Shown piece by piece: positions 45,141 to 53,800 of a stretch of DNA of 64,000 nt. Position 1 is the first letter of the stretch; every line of letters starts with the position of its first letter. The stretch covers positions 171,508 through 235,507 of the forward strand of contig JAHHHC010000007.1 in NCBI GenBank assembly GCA_019359515.1. The letters run 5' to 3'. A program made the translations under genes and the position numbers. The notes under the pieces were generated by a model, which saw nothing but the letters and a program-made list of their open reading frames with translations, searched no databases and was not told the DNA's origin. This stretch comes from Desmonostoc vinosum HA7617-LM4 (GTDB taxonomy: Bacteria > Cyanobacteriota > Cyanobacteriia > Cyanobacteriales > Nostocaceae).

Positions 45141-46760
45141 ATGCAAGAAGGAAGCTTTATTTGGGGTCATCTAGAAAAACAGCATCGCACGGCTGAAAAA
45201 TGGATTGATGGGGTATGGCTAATAATGCTGCTTGTGGCAGCAGTGTTATTATTTAGCATCAATCTAGGAGGGTTGCCGCTGCGAGACTGGGATGAAGGCA
45301 CTGTCGCACAAATCGCCCGTGAGATTTGGCGTGCCCCAGAAGGTTCTATGCGTTGGCTTTACCCAACGCTAGGAGGTGAACCTTATCACAATAAGCCGCC
45401 CCTGATGCATTTGCTAATTGCTTGGGTTTATGCTTTAAAAGGCGTGAATGAATGGACAACACGCTTACCTGGAGCAGTTTTAACAGCAGCTTCTGTGCCT
45501 TTGCTGTATTGCATTGGCCGAGAAATATTTCGCCAACGTTGGGCGGCTGTTTATAGCGCCTTAATTTACCTGACAATGCTACCTGTGGTACGTCATGGGC
45601 GCATGGCGATGTTAGACGGGGCGGTGGTCAGTTTTTTGATGGTGATGATGTTGTGTGTCTTGCGATCGCGTCGAGATTTACGTTATTGTCTTGGTGTTGG
45701 CATCGGTTTTGGTTTAATTTGCCTGACTCAAGGTTTAGTAGGTGGATTGTTAGGTGCGATCGCAATCATATTTCTATTTTGGGATACACCACGACTACTC
45801 ACTAGTTATTATTTTTGGATCGCAATCTGCATCGGCATTTTACCAGTGGCTGGTTGGTATGGTGCCCAACTGTTGCATTATGGTTACAGTTTCGCGGAAG
45901 TTGGGCTAATCAATCAATCACTAAATCGCATTGGTACAGTTATCCCAAGAAATTCTCAGCCACCTTGGTATTATGTCATCGAAATTCTCAAATACACATG
46001 GCCTTGGCTAGTCTTTTTACCACAGACAATCGCTTTAACCTGGGAAAACCGCAACCTCAGCTGGGCAAAACTGATTATGGTGTGGAGTGGTGTTTATTTA
46101 CTGGTAATTTCCCTCATCGGCACCAAATTTTCTGGGTATCTAATTCCGATTTATCCCAGTCTAGCTTTAGCTTTTGGTATCCAACTTACAGAGACTGAAA
46201 ATTTACCCTTGTTATCAGCTTATCCCCGTACTTGGGTAGCTGGTTTTGCCATCTTGGCTGTGGTTGCTTCCGCTGGCAGTATTTATTTCAGTTGGGGTAC
46301 AGCACCAAAAACAGACTTAAATCTGATTTTTGCTGCCGCAGCTTTAACAATGACTTTAGCCGCAATTTTGGCTGAACGAGGCGATGGGCAATTTCTCAAG
46401 ATTTTGTTTTGGGGAAGTTATATTTCGCTAATGTTGTTGATGAAATCTAACTACTGGGTTTGGGAGTTATGGGAAGCGTATCCAGTTAAACCAGTTGCCG
46501 CGATGATAGTGCGAGCAAATCCAGCCGTAAAAAAGATTTACACATCTTTTCCTCAGCATCGACCTTCACTAGATTTTTATAGCGATCGCACCATCATCCC
46601 CGCATCCACTGGCGAACTACAATATTATTGGCACTACAGCGGGCAACCCTACTTTTTACTGAATGCATCTGATTTCCACAGTCTCCAACTAGAATCGATG
46701 AAGCTAGTAGACCAAGCTGAAGGTTGGAAATTGATTACAAAAGATACCAACCGTTTGTAA
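45141..46760 (+). CDS. Membrane glycosyltransferase, GT39/ArnT type
   Basis: A 539-residue polytopic protein. The first loop after membrane segment one holds LRDWDEGTVAQIAREIWRAP with the catalytic-type Asp-Glu pair, then GGEPYHNKPPLMHL, as in ArnT/PMT enzymes. About 11 to 12 membrane segments follow, and a short C-terminal soluble part. It is a paralogue of the gene at 17674-19314 with low identity. The substrate is unknown. Confidence 0.88.
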   Translation: MQEGSFIWGHLEKQHRTAEKWIDGVWLIMLLVAAVLLFSINLGGLPLRDWDEGTVAQIAREIWRAPEGSMRWLYPTLGGEPYHNKPPLMHLLIAWVYALKGVNEWTTRLPGAVLTAASVPLLYCIGREIFRQRWAAVYSALIYLTMLPVVRHGRMAMLDGAVVSFLMVMMLCVLRSRRDLRYCLGVGIGFGLICLTQGLVGGLLGAIAIIFLFWDTPRLLTSYYFWIAICIGILPVAGWYGAQLLHYGYSFAEVGLINQSLNRIGTVIPRNSQPPWYYVIEILKYTWPWLVFLPQTIALTWENRNLSWAKLIMVWSGVYLLVISLIGTKFSGYLIPIYPSLALAFGIQLTETENLPLLSAYPRTWVAGFAILAVVASAGSIYFSWGTAPKTDLNLIFAAAALTMTLAAILAERGDGQFLKILFWGSYISLMLLMKSNYWVWELWEAYPVKPVAAMIVRANPAVKKIYTSFPQHRPSLDFYSDRTIIPASTGELQYYWHYSGQPYFLLNASDFHSLQLESMKLVDQAEGWKLITKDTNRL

Positions 46761-46764
46761 CTGA

Positions 46765-46945
46765 CACAGAGGCACGGTGAGACAGCGAGTAAAGGAGGGT
46801 TTCTAACGCCAGTCGCTCATGGGGGAAACCCGCCCACGGGGGTGGCTCCCCAAGACCGCGCTGGCTCCTTTGCAGCGTCAAGCCTACGGCATAGCTTCGC
46901 AAAGAGCGACGTTCGCGCAGCGTCTTTGTCAGGAGAAGGGGAACG
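46765..46945. repeat. Interspersed palindromic repeats
   Basis: The GAGTAAAGGAGGGTTTCTAACGCC unit is followed by ACGGGGGTGGCTCCCCAAGACC and GCGTCAAGCCTACGGCATAG-type units. The middle part is related to the hairpin carried by the broken tnpB at 57.5 kb. Confidence 0.75.
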
Positions 46946-47026
46946 CAGGGATGCACAGATTTTAATGATAAGTGATTAGTCGGGCATGATTTGACCGAAG
47001 AAGTAGAGGGCAGGGGACACTCTTAT

Positions 47027-47220
47027 GGGTAGGTTTTTTAGATTTCGCGTTTTGGTTGACGCGCTTACGCGCTTACGCGGTGAGACAGCGAGTAAAGGAG
47101 GGTTTCCCTCCGCAGGCGACTGCGTTAGCGAGCTTGCGAGCGTCACCCGAAGGGGGACGCAAAGAAAGATTTCGGAACGAAAAAATAGGTTTTTTCAGAC
47201 TGAATATGAAAAACCTACCC
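47027..47220. mobile_element. MITE with GGGTAGGTTTTT ends, copy 2 (palindromic-repeat cargo)
   Basis: GGGTAGGTTTTT and AAAAACCTACCC are perfect 12-bp inverted ends. The arms match the element at 20115-20282, but the centre here is the GGAGGGTTTCCCTCCGCAGG repeat rather than the GGGGACGC array. Confidence 0.65.
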
Positions 47221-48096
47221 TTGAAAGGGCAGGGGACAGGGGAAAGAATTGTAGACCACTTTTAGATTTCGCTAATTACCATTAAGCTAATAATCATTCA
47301 AATTGCATCCCCGCGTCTCCCCTTAAGCGCGTCCTCCGAAGTTTGCTCAACGGGGGGAACCCCCGCACGCAACTTCTCTCCGCGTCTTTCTGAGGCAAAG
47401 GATTATGCAAGTTAAAGGCAGATTAGCTTACCCAATCCCTAATCCCCAGTCCCTTTTGCTTAATATTTTGTAACTTAGAAAATAGCGATCGCTCTTGCCT
47501 TTGAAGGATGAAATCACCTCAGTACCATAGGAGCGATCGCACTCAAATATCTAAACATTTATTACTGAAGGCTGAAGGCAAATAGTTGCTCAAGGTTTAT
47601 TTTGGAAACAGAGGATGAATCTAAACAAAGCCTAGATAGCAAGCAGAATTCGTTGAAAATACTTGATGTTGATGAGAAGGGGAAACAAAGTTAACTAGTA
47701 TTGATTTAGTAGTGAATGCGTTCGCCCTTGACGTTGCAAGGCGATCGTTATTTTCTTTACAATTCTTTATTTAATAATTTCATTTTTAATATAAAAATGT
47801 TTTTAGTCATCATTTATGATTGTTACTCTCTTTACAGTTCTTAAATATTGACTGTTTTAAGTAAAGTTTATTGTCTTTTAATTGGAATGACCACTATACG
47901 GCTGTTAGGCTTTTAACTAAGCAAAGCAATCTTTGATCTGACATTTCACACTCTTGATTGCTTTACTAAAGTTTAGCAATATATAGCGCTAGCATTAATT
48001 TTTATAGAGATTCAGTTAGCTTAATTAAGACTTTAGAAAGAGATTTATATCAATCAATTAACTACACAAATTCAGCAAGCCGAGTTCCCGAATCAG
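47221..48096. other. Long spacer, partly repeat-derived, then AT-rich
   Basis: The first 200 bp have GC-rich hairpins (GGGGGGAACCCCC near 47352) and tandem CCCAATCCCTAATCCCCAGT. The remainder is AT-rich, with HIP1 octamers near 47485 and 47533. No gene is supported. Confidence 0.5.
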
Positions 48097-48420
48097 ATGA
48101 TGAATCATTACTCTATTAAATGGATTGAAGCATGGTGTCAAGAAAATGGCTGGACAGATTTATTTGTTGAGCGGCGTAACAACTATTGGGCTTTTCCTCC
48201 GGGAGGAGTAATGCCTGAACCGATTCCAGTTAACGTTCTCAGAACAATTAAAGCTGAGAATGGATTAACTGTTGAAGAAAGGTTATGGTCGATGTCAGCC
48301 GTAATTGGAACCATCCTAGCTGTTCTTTCTGCTTTCTGGCTTCAATCTCCAATGCCGTTAGTTTTTGCTTTTGCTTTTAATGCAGTTACGGTAGCTCAAT
48401 TTGAACTTGAAGATGCCTAA
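48097..48420 (+). CDS. Small conserved-type membrane protein
   Basis: A 107-residue protein. A soluble N-terminal part (YSIKWIEAWCQENGWTDLFV, then YWAFPPGGVMPEPIP) is followed by two membrane segments (SMSAVIGTILAVLSAFWL and MPLVFAFAFNAVTVAQF). I do not recognise the name; the type is common in filamentous cyanobacteria. ATG 48100 is an alternative start. A strong terminator follows. Confidence 0.65.
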   Translation: MMNHYSIKWIEAWCQENGWTDLFVERRNNYWAFPPGGVMPEPIPVNVLRTIKAENGLTVEERLWSMSAVIGTILAVLSAFWLQSPMPLVFAFAFNAVTVAQFELEDA

Positions 48421-48442
48421 ATTATGCTTTTAGGCACTATTT

Positions 48443-48485
48443 AAAAACTGCTCTTGTTTGTGACTTTCAGCAAGAGCAGTTTTTA
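48443..48485 (+). terminator. Rho-independent terminator
   Basis: AAAAACTGCTCTTG (48443-48456) pairs with CAAGAGCAGTTTTT (48471-48484), with a 14-nt loop and T-tail. It is placed 23 bp after the stop of the small membrane protein gene. Confidence 0.85.
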
Positions 48486-48557
48486 ATTGACCTACTCCCT
48501 ACCTACGCAAATAATTTCATGAATCAAGTCAGATTCCTATATGTTTTGGGTTATTGA

Positions 48558-48629
48558 TGGGCGATACTGGATTTGAACCAGTGACCCCATCCGTGTGAAG
48601 GATGTGCGCTACCACTGTGCTAATCGCCC
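48558..48629 (-). tRNA. trnV: tRNA-Val (CAC)
   Basis: 72 nt on the minus strand. The acceptor GGGCGAT/ATCGCCC, anticodon stem-loop CATCCTTCACACGGATG with anticodon CAC, and T arm CTGGTTCAAATCCAG are clear. The discriminator is A. Confidence 0.96.
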
Positions 48630-48679
48630 AAGGTTAATTAATATATCATGCCTAACAAGGAACCACAATCAAAATTAGA

Positions 48680-48805
48680 TTAATTACGAATTACGTTAGC
48701 GCAGCGTTAGCGGTAGCGCAGCGTTAGCGAGGTACGAGCGTCCGAAGGAGCGTCATTACGAATTACGAATTACGAATTACGAATTACGAATTACGAATTA
48801 CGAAT
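48680..48805. repeat. AATTACG tandem array with nested GCGTTAGCG repeats
   Basis: About seven head-to-tail AATTACG units run from 48755 into the 3' end of the radC region. Before them lie GTTAGCGCAGCG and GTAGCGCAGCGTTAGCGAGG units. Confidence 0.85.
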
Positions 48806-48808
48806 TAT

Positions 48809-49540
48809 TTAATCTCCTTGAGGATAATCATCCCAGAGAGTTGTTATTTCTCGTAAACTCTGGTGATTGCCGTTACCTAAAATTAAATGGTCTAATAAGG
48901 GAATACCTAAAAACTGTGATCCTGCTAATAACTGGCGTGTCAATTCTATATCTTCCTGACTAGGTTCAATGTTACCAGAGGGATGATTATGAGCAACTAT
49001 TGCCCGCGTTGCACCTTGACGGAGAATTTCTCGAAAAATTTCTCGTGGAGAAGCTAAAGTTTCGGTTGCTGTGCCAATGGTAATTACTTGTGTACCTAGC
49101 AAGCGATTTTTGACATCCAATAGCAACACAGCAAAACGTTCTTGAGTTTGCCACATTAAATCTTGACTGAAAGCAGCAGCAGCAGTAATTGGGCTATCAA
49201 TTAGTGTTCTGTCTAGGGGACGAGATTGAAAGGCGCGTTTTCCCAATTCAATTGCGGCTAGGATAGTTGTCGCTTTCGCTGGGCCAATACCAGGAATTTG
49301 CATTAACTCTGCCGGGGTGACTTCTCGTAGAACTGCCAAAGGGTCACGCTGATGTTTGCTCAATTCACTGAGGATATATTGTCCCAAACCTACAGCAGAC
49401 AGTTTTCCCGGCCCTTGACCAGTACCTAGAAGAATTGCTATCAACTCGGCCGTCGCTAATATTTTGGGGCCATGATTCATTAATCGCTCACGCGGACGCT
49501 CATTTGTAGGAATGTCGGCAATTCTGAGGCAATAGGACAT
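48809..49540 (-). CDS. radC: RadC family protein (JAB1/MPN metalloprotease-like)
   Basis: A 243-residue protein with an N-terminal helix-hairpin-helix ([18 protein letters not shown]) and a C-terminal JAMM domain with the metal site [14 protein letters not shown]. RadC was named for DNA repair, but its real role is unsettled. The length is near the family norm of about 230. The stop lies next to the AATTACG array. Confidence 0.95.
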   Translation of the reverse strand: MSYCLRIADIPTNERPRERLMNHGPKILATAELIAILLGTGQGPGKLSAVGLGQYILSELSKHQRDPLAVLREVTPAELMQIPGIGPAKATTILAAIELGKRAFQSRPLDRTLIDSPITAAAAFSQDLMWQTQERFAVLLLDVKNRLLGTQVITIGTATETLASPREIFREILRQGATRAIVAHNHPSGNIEPSQEDIELTRQLLAGSQFLGIPLLDHLILGNGNHQSLREITTLWDDYPQGD

Positions 49541-49856
49541 ATAACTAAGAGAATAGTCGCCGTAGTTGAAACTATCTTTAGTTATCCCTTGTTTGCTCTC
49601 TCAATTATCCTGATCTGACAAAATCTTTAATCTTTGCAGATTTTCTTTTTTGGCACATCTTACCTTCACAGTAATCAGAGTAACCAGCAAAAATAATAAA
49701 GTGCTTTTTTATACAATATTTGCACGCAATTAGTGAATATTAAAAAACCAGTAGTTCATCTCATTAAATTTGAGTGGTTAACGGTGATTTAGATCCCCGA
49801 CTTTTGGAAAAAGTCGAGGATCTCGTATTACCCTGCAAAATTAATGGGACAGACCA
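49541..49856. other. Spacer between radC and the three-Cys pair
   Basis: AT-rich. Apart from the hairpin at 49791-49823, nothing is recognised. Confidence 0.4.
49791..49823. repeat. Dispersed hairpin AGATCCCCGACTTTT
   Basis: AGATCCCCGACTTTT and AAAAGTCGAGGATCT pair with one mismatch around GGA. It is related to the hairpin at 14657-14692. It lies 34 bp after the stop of the minus-strand tcmP-like gene and may act as its terminator. Confidence 0.6.
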
Positions 49857-50735
49857 CTAGCTTCCCAATTGTCTCAAGCGTTCATACCTAGCAAAAATAT
49901 CATTTGTGATCTTAGCTGCTGTTGGATTATGGCTTGCTAGACACAAAGCATAAAGTACTGAATTGGTTGAGTTTTTCATCAGAACTGGTTTACTAACATG
50001 CGGAAAAAGCGATCGCAATTGCTGTGCATATAAGCTTGCTAACCATTCAGATCTGATAGTTTCACGACTTAAAGCAGGCTCTTGATCTGCAAATAAACTT
50101 AGTTGAACAGGTGGTTGGTATATCTGATCAATCCAATTAGTGCTACCCATCACCTTGCTCAATTGTTCTATTATTTCTGACTCTGGAGGTTGATCTCTAG
50201 GAAGCAGACGAGTAACCCCCATTAAGGAGAAATTAATGAAGATATCACAAGTTTTGGTGTTTGCCAATTCCTTTACAGTTTCCCAATCAATTTGTAATCC
50301 ATAAGGATCTAAAAAGACAAATGCTCGTGTTTTTGAAGTGTAAGGAATTCGCGGAACTATTTCGTCACACAAAACTTTGTTAGAGTTTCCCTGACGTATC
50401 TCAATTGCACAATCTGGGAACTCTTGACGAAGTTCTTGTACACGCTCTATACGTCGTGGTGAAATATCTATAAACCAGTAAGCATCGAATTTGGGTTCTG
50501 TTTGTAAAGCACGTAAAGGAGAACCATCAATATATCGCTGCTCATCTTCTTTAGCTCTCGGTCTAATAGATCCAGCAAAAGCATCAACGTAATAATAAGC
50601 TCTAAGCCAACTTTTTTTCTGCTCATTCATAATCACAGAGTAAGCCTTGAGATATTTTGCTAATAGGTCTAACTTTTCTTCAGACCAACGTCCGATGATG
50701 TCTTCACCCTCATTCCCAAGCCGACTCATTATCAA
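49857..50735 (-). CDS. Three-Cys-motif partner protein (TcmP family)
   Basis: A 292-residue protein of the TcmP family. Visible features are WSEEKLDLLAKYLKAYSVIM, YYVDAFAGSIRPR, a strand FDAYWFIDISPRRIERVQEL and RAFVFLDPYGLQIDWETVKE; the last resembles a Rossmann methyltransferase site. The start lies 7 bp after the stop of the Gp37/Gp68 gene on the same strand, so the two form an operon, the arrangement that defines the family. The activity is unknown. Confidence 0.88.
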   Translation of the reverse strand: MIMSRLGNEGEDIIGRWSEEKLDLLAKYLKAYSVIMNEQKKSWLRAYYYVDAFAGSIRPRAKEDEQRYIDGSPLRALQTEPKFDAYWFIDISPRRIERVQELRQEFPDCAIEIRQGNSNKVLCDEIVPRIPYTSKTRAFVFLDPYGLQIDWETVKELANTKTCDIFINFSLMGVTRLLPRDQPPESEIIEQLSKVMGSTNWIDQIYQPPVQLSLFADQEPALSRETIRSEWLASLYAQQLRSLFPHVSKPVLMKNSTNSVLYALCLASHNPTAAKITNDIFARYERLRQLGS

Positions 50736-50742
50736 CTCTCTA

Positions 50743-51531
50743 TTATTTAGTAGAAATTACATACCTTTGTTGTAACTCATGTAACTTCGGCTGCCCAGGA
50801 AATCTTTTCTGCCATTTAATTATATGCTCTTGCCAAGCTGTTGGCATTTCTTCCCAAGTGCGTCCATCTAAGGTTCTGCCACCAGCTTTTGAATATTTCC
50901 CTCCCCACTGTTTGAAGAAGAAGGCAACCTCTGCTTCTCGTGTTTGCTGCAAAATCTCGCGAACCCATTCTGGTTTTACAGGTCTATAGTTATATCCAGA
51001 CTCACCACCTGCAATGACCCAATGAATATTTTGCAAATCTAAACTCAGCGAACCTAGCAAAGGTTCACATGAAAGAAAACGAACTATTGCTGGTACTTGT
51101 CGCAAAGCATCTACTCTACTGGTATATCGTTGGCTTTCTACTGATACACCTATCCAGATATTTTCATACCATTCCAGTTGAGAAGCCAAATCTATTAAAC
51201 GTTGATCTCGCTTTGTCAATATCTGATAAACGTGCCAGGGAGTTTCTCGCATAACGCTAAAAATCTCTTTTATGAAGTCAAGTGGCACATCTTCATGAAA
51301 AAGGTCACTCATTGAGTTAACAAAAATGCGACTGGGAGTACGCCATCGCTTTGGTTGTTCTAATCGTTCTGGATGTAGCGTTAACTTAAAGCCTTTGGGA
51401 AAATTTTGAGGGAAACGTTCAGTGAGTGCTTCAGCGTAGCAATGGCGACAACCCGGACTTACTTTGTCACAACCAGTAGTGGGATTCCAAGTTTTATCTG
51501 TCCATTCAATACCAGTTTGAGTGCTTGACAT
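50743..51531 (-). CDS. Phage Gp37/Gp68 family three-Cys-motif protein (DUF5131)
   Basis: A 262-residue protein with a C-x6-C-x2-C cluster in TTGCDKVSPGCRHCYAE (about residues 18-34), similar to but not the same as the radical-SAM CxxxCxxC site. The rest looks like a TIM-barrel: RIFVNSMSDLFHEDVPLDFI, HVYQILTKRDQRL, IWIGVSVESQ, RFLSCEPLLG, WVIAGGESGYNYRPV. It is often phage-borne. With the following TcmP gene it makes a two-gene system of unknown purpose, possibly nucleic-acid or nucleotide modification. Confidence 0.9.
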   Translation of the reverse strand: MSSTQTGIEWTDKTWNPTTGCDKVSPGCRHCYAEALTERFPQNFPKGFKLTLHPERLEQPKRWRTPSRIFVNSMSDLFHEDVPLDFIKEIFSVMRETPWHVYQILTKRDQRLIDLASQLEWYENIWIGVSVESQRYTSRVDALRQVPAIVRFLSCEPLLGSLSLDLQNIHWVIAGGESGYNYRPVKPEWVREILQQTREAEVAFFFKQWGGKYSKAGGRTLDGRTWEEMPTAWQEHIIKWQKRFPGQPKLHELQQRYVISTK

Positions 51532-51637
51532 TCCGGTAATGTATACCTTTTCGGGCTAGTCGTAACAATAGTATAGTACAAAAGATCTATATGTACCTGA
51601 GTTTATATGTCATGTTGATTTGAAAGTTATCTGAACA

Positions 51638-52579
51638 CTACTGATAGCCTTGTGTCGCCTTCAGCATATGATAGGTGATGATCAACTGGGTGAGGGCGAG
51701 AGGGTAACTTTGGAGGATTTCGCCAGTTGTACCAGCAACTTTGCCTAATTCTGGGTTACTTTCGCGATCGCAAATATTTTTTAAGTAGGGCATATCAGAA
51801 CACATAATATGCTCTAGCTTATTTACCTGGTCTAGGGTAGCATGACCGTCCACTTCTAAGACATCCACGGGTTTACCCATATCTCGGTCTAATCCCAGAC
51901 GAATCGCTGATTCAAAACTACCATTGTCGGAGCGGAAAATCTGAGTAAAATCTGGGTGGGGAATTGTCGGCCGCAGTACCAGACGGACATTTAAATGTCC
52001 GTTAGTTTCATCTATTTGACCATTGGGGGGATAGAAACTCACCACTATATCTGACCATTGTCGCTGCGGACGGATAAATTGCTCTGAGTCTGGTTCGCGT
52101 TTTTCTAGTTCTACTAGTACCTGTTCTTCGGTATAACCCCGCTTTTGTGTATCGCGTTTCACTTTCCACTTAGCGCGTAGGGGTTCTGGTGGGGCGAGGT
52201 AAACCTTAACGTCATAGGAGTCACGAGCGCCACGGGTAGAATAACCGAGTAATCCCTCAATAATGACGAATTTGTTGGGCTTGATGTACTGGGGCGGATC
52301 GAATGTACCAGTTTTATGGCTGTAAACTGGTTTGAGAATAGGCTGTCCTGTGCGTAGCAGCGATAAGTGCTGCTGCATAATATCTAAATGATTGCAGTCG
52401 GGGTGGAGAGCAGTGATACCAATTTCCGCACGTTGTTGGCGATCGTAACGATGGTAATCATCTGTGCAGATGAGCGTAACATTTTCTGGGCCAAGTACCT
52501 GGGCAATTCCCTTAGTCAGTGTTGTTTTTCCAGCTGCGCTGTCGCCGACAATCCCAAGAATTATTGGACGGCTCATCAT
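51638..52579 (-). CDS. Phosphoribulokinase/uridine kinase family protein
   Basis: A 313-residue P-loop kinase with Walker A GDSAAGKTTL (about 12-21), DDYHRYDRQQRAEIG, the PRK-type KPVYSHKTGTFDPP and FVIIEGLLGYSTRGARDSYD. It resembles the second, PRK-like gene of many cyanobacteria rather than the Calvin-cycle prk (whose P-loop reads GDSGCGKST), so I do not assign the symbol. Phosphorylation of ribulose 5-phosphate is possible but not shown. Confidence 0.82.
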   Translation of the reverse strand: MMSRPIILGIVGDSAAGKTTLTKGIAQVLGPENVTLICTDDYHRYDRQQRAEIGITALHPDCNHLDIMQQHLSLLRTGQPILKPVYSHKTGTFDPPQYIKPNKFVIIEGLLGYSTRGARDSYDVKVYLAPPEPLRAKWKVKRDTQKRGYTEEQVLVELEKREPDSEQFIRPQRQWSDIVVSFYPPNGQIDETNGHLNVRLVLRPTIPHPDFTQIFRSDNGSFESAIRLGLDRDMGKPVDVLEVDGHATLDQVNKLEHIMCSDMPYLKNICDRESNPELGKVAGTTGEILQSYPLALTQLIITYHMLKATQGYQ

Positions 52580-52881
52580 ACCCCCCTGACGTGAGTAAGT
52601 CTAGTAATCAATTTTTTAGACAATATTTTTAATTCTAGAGGGGATTAGCTGAGTAACTCAAGCAAGTACTTGGTCTGCAACATCTCTACACATAGAACAT
52701 CTGTATGCTGAGTAGGGAGTGGGGAGTCAAGAAAACTACTCAGTATGTGTATACTTGATTAGAGCAAGCTACGCATGGCGTCCCACAGGTAAGGATGGGC
52801 TGTTTCTTAACTCGGAACTTAGTACTCGCAACTCAGTACTCTTAATGCATCCTTGGGAAATATACTTTTTCAGTAGCCCCT
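52580..52881. other. Spacer between the PRK-like gene and the GFA gene
   Basis: No convincing gene. A plus-strand frame (52719-52961) runs antisense into the end of the GFA gene. A tandem-like CTCGGAACTTAGTACTCGCA stretch and a GGGAGTGGGGAGT unit occur. Confidence 0.4.
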
Positions 52882-53286
52882 TTAAACAGCTTCTTGTTGA
52901 TGCAGTTTATCGATATTCTGCTCCCAATTCTGCCCATCAAAAGGTACTATCTCGAAATTAGATACCACATTATTATCTAAACAGCGGATATTAACATCAA
53001 TACAATCTGGATGACTGCGTGGGATATAAAAAGAGTGAATTCCACAAACGCGGCAAAATTTATGTTGGGCAATACCTGTGTTAAATGTGTAGGTTGTTAA
53101 CATATCTCCACCTTGTAACAAGGTGAATTGCTCTTGAGGCACAATTAAATGGAGAAAGCCCTTTTTGTTGCAAATCGAGCAGTTACAATCATCGGCTTTG
53201 TGTTTATCAACTACTACTTGAAACCGCACTGCACCACAGTGGCATCCACCATTATAGACAACTAGTTCATGAAGATTTAATGTCAT
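52882..53286 (-). CDS. GFA family (CENP-V/GFA domain) protein
   Basis: A 134-residue zinc protein with the three Cys motifs of the family: GGCHCGAVRF, DCNCSICNKKG and FCRVCGIHS. The family includes the glutathione-dependent formaldehyde-activating enzyme, but most members bind zinc with unknown substrates. It starts 10 bp after the preceding gene on the same strand. Confidence 0.92.
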   Translation of the reverse strand: MTLNLHELVVYNGGCHCGAVRFQVVVDKHKADDCNCSICNKKGFLHLIVPQEQFTLLQGGDMLTTYTFNTGIAQHKFCRVCGIHSFYIPRSHPDCIDVNIRCLDNNVVSNFEIVPFDGQNWEQNIDKLHQQEAV

Positions 53287-53296
53287 ATGAATTTAT

Positions 53297-53638
53297 TTAA
53301 CGTGGCTCTAGTTTAGAAACTCGCTGTTCTAATTTATTGACTTGTTGTTTTAATTCCACCACTAAAGTTGCTAAGTTGTCAAACATGCGATCGCGTTCTT
53401 GCTGTGATAGATTGCGTCCACTTTGTCGCGGTGTCAGTGTTGTTCTTGGGGATGAAGAACGGCGATTTGGATATTGGGATTCTATCTGATTTAACCGCAA
53501 CTCTATACGATTCAAGTCCACTTCTAAATTATTGATGCGAGAATCTACTCGTTGCGACAACGCTGTTTTTGGAAATAACCCAATTGAAATAATTATTACT
53601 AGCATCCCAGCTAGTAATAGCATCCTAATTTTTTTCAT
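53297..53638 (-). CDS. Secreted coiled-coil protein
   Basis: 113 residues from ATG 53638 (MKKIRMLLLAGMLVIIISIG). A signal peptide with likely cleavage after ALS is followed by two coiled-coil stretches (INNLEVDLNRIELRLNQIES, LVVELKQQVNKLEQRVSKLE) with a basic Ser/Pro-rich linker. A longer start at 53695 overlaps a repeat and is unlikely. The function is unknown. Confidence 0.7.
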   Translation of the reverse strand: MKKIRMLLLAGMLVIIISIGLFPKTALSQRVDSRINNLEVDLNRIELRLNQIESQYPNRRSSSPRTTLTPRQSGRNLSQQERDRMFDNLATLVVELKQQVNKLEQRVSKLEPR

Positions 53639-53689
53639 ATGGACTTCTTTTATCAATCTTGTTTTACCGGGCTTCGCTAACACGCAGAA

Positions 53690-53742
53690 GCGCACAGAAA
53701 GAGTTAAAAATAGGGACTTTTATAAGAGGTGCAAGAGGTCTA
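53690..53742. repeat. Lone MITE end (TAGACCTCTTGC family)
   Basis: GCAAGAGGTCTA at 53731-53742, preceded by ACTTTTATAAGAGGT, matches the right end of the elements at 14.1 and 36.4 kb. The left end is not found. Confidence 0.5.
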
Positions 53743-53800
53743 TTACACAAAAAACTATAAAATATCTCTCTCGCATTCCCTATTCCCCATTCACCAAAAT

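Noticed and set aside
51638..52579. Calvin-cycle phosphoribulokinase (prk)
   Set aside because: The P-loop and overall sequence differ from the usual cyanobacterial prk; the family is kept but not the symbol.
52719..52961. Plus-strand frame of 80 codons
   Set aside because: It overlaps the end of the GFA gene antisense, has no ribosome-binding site, and its composition looks like spacer.
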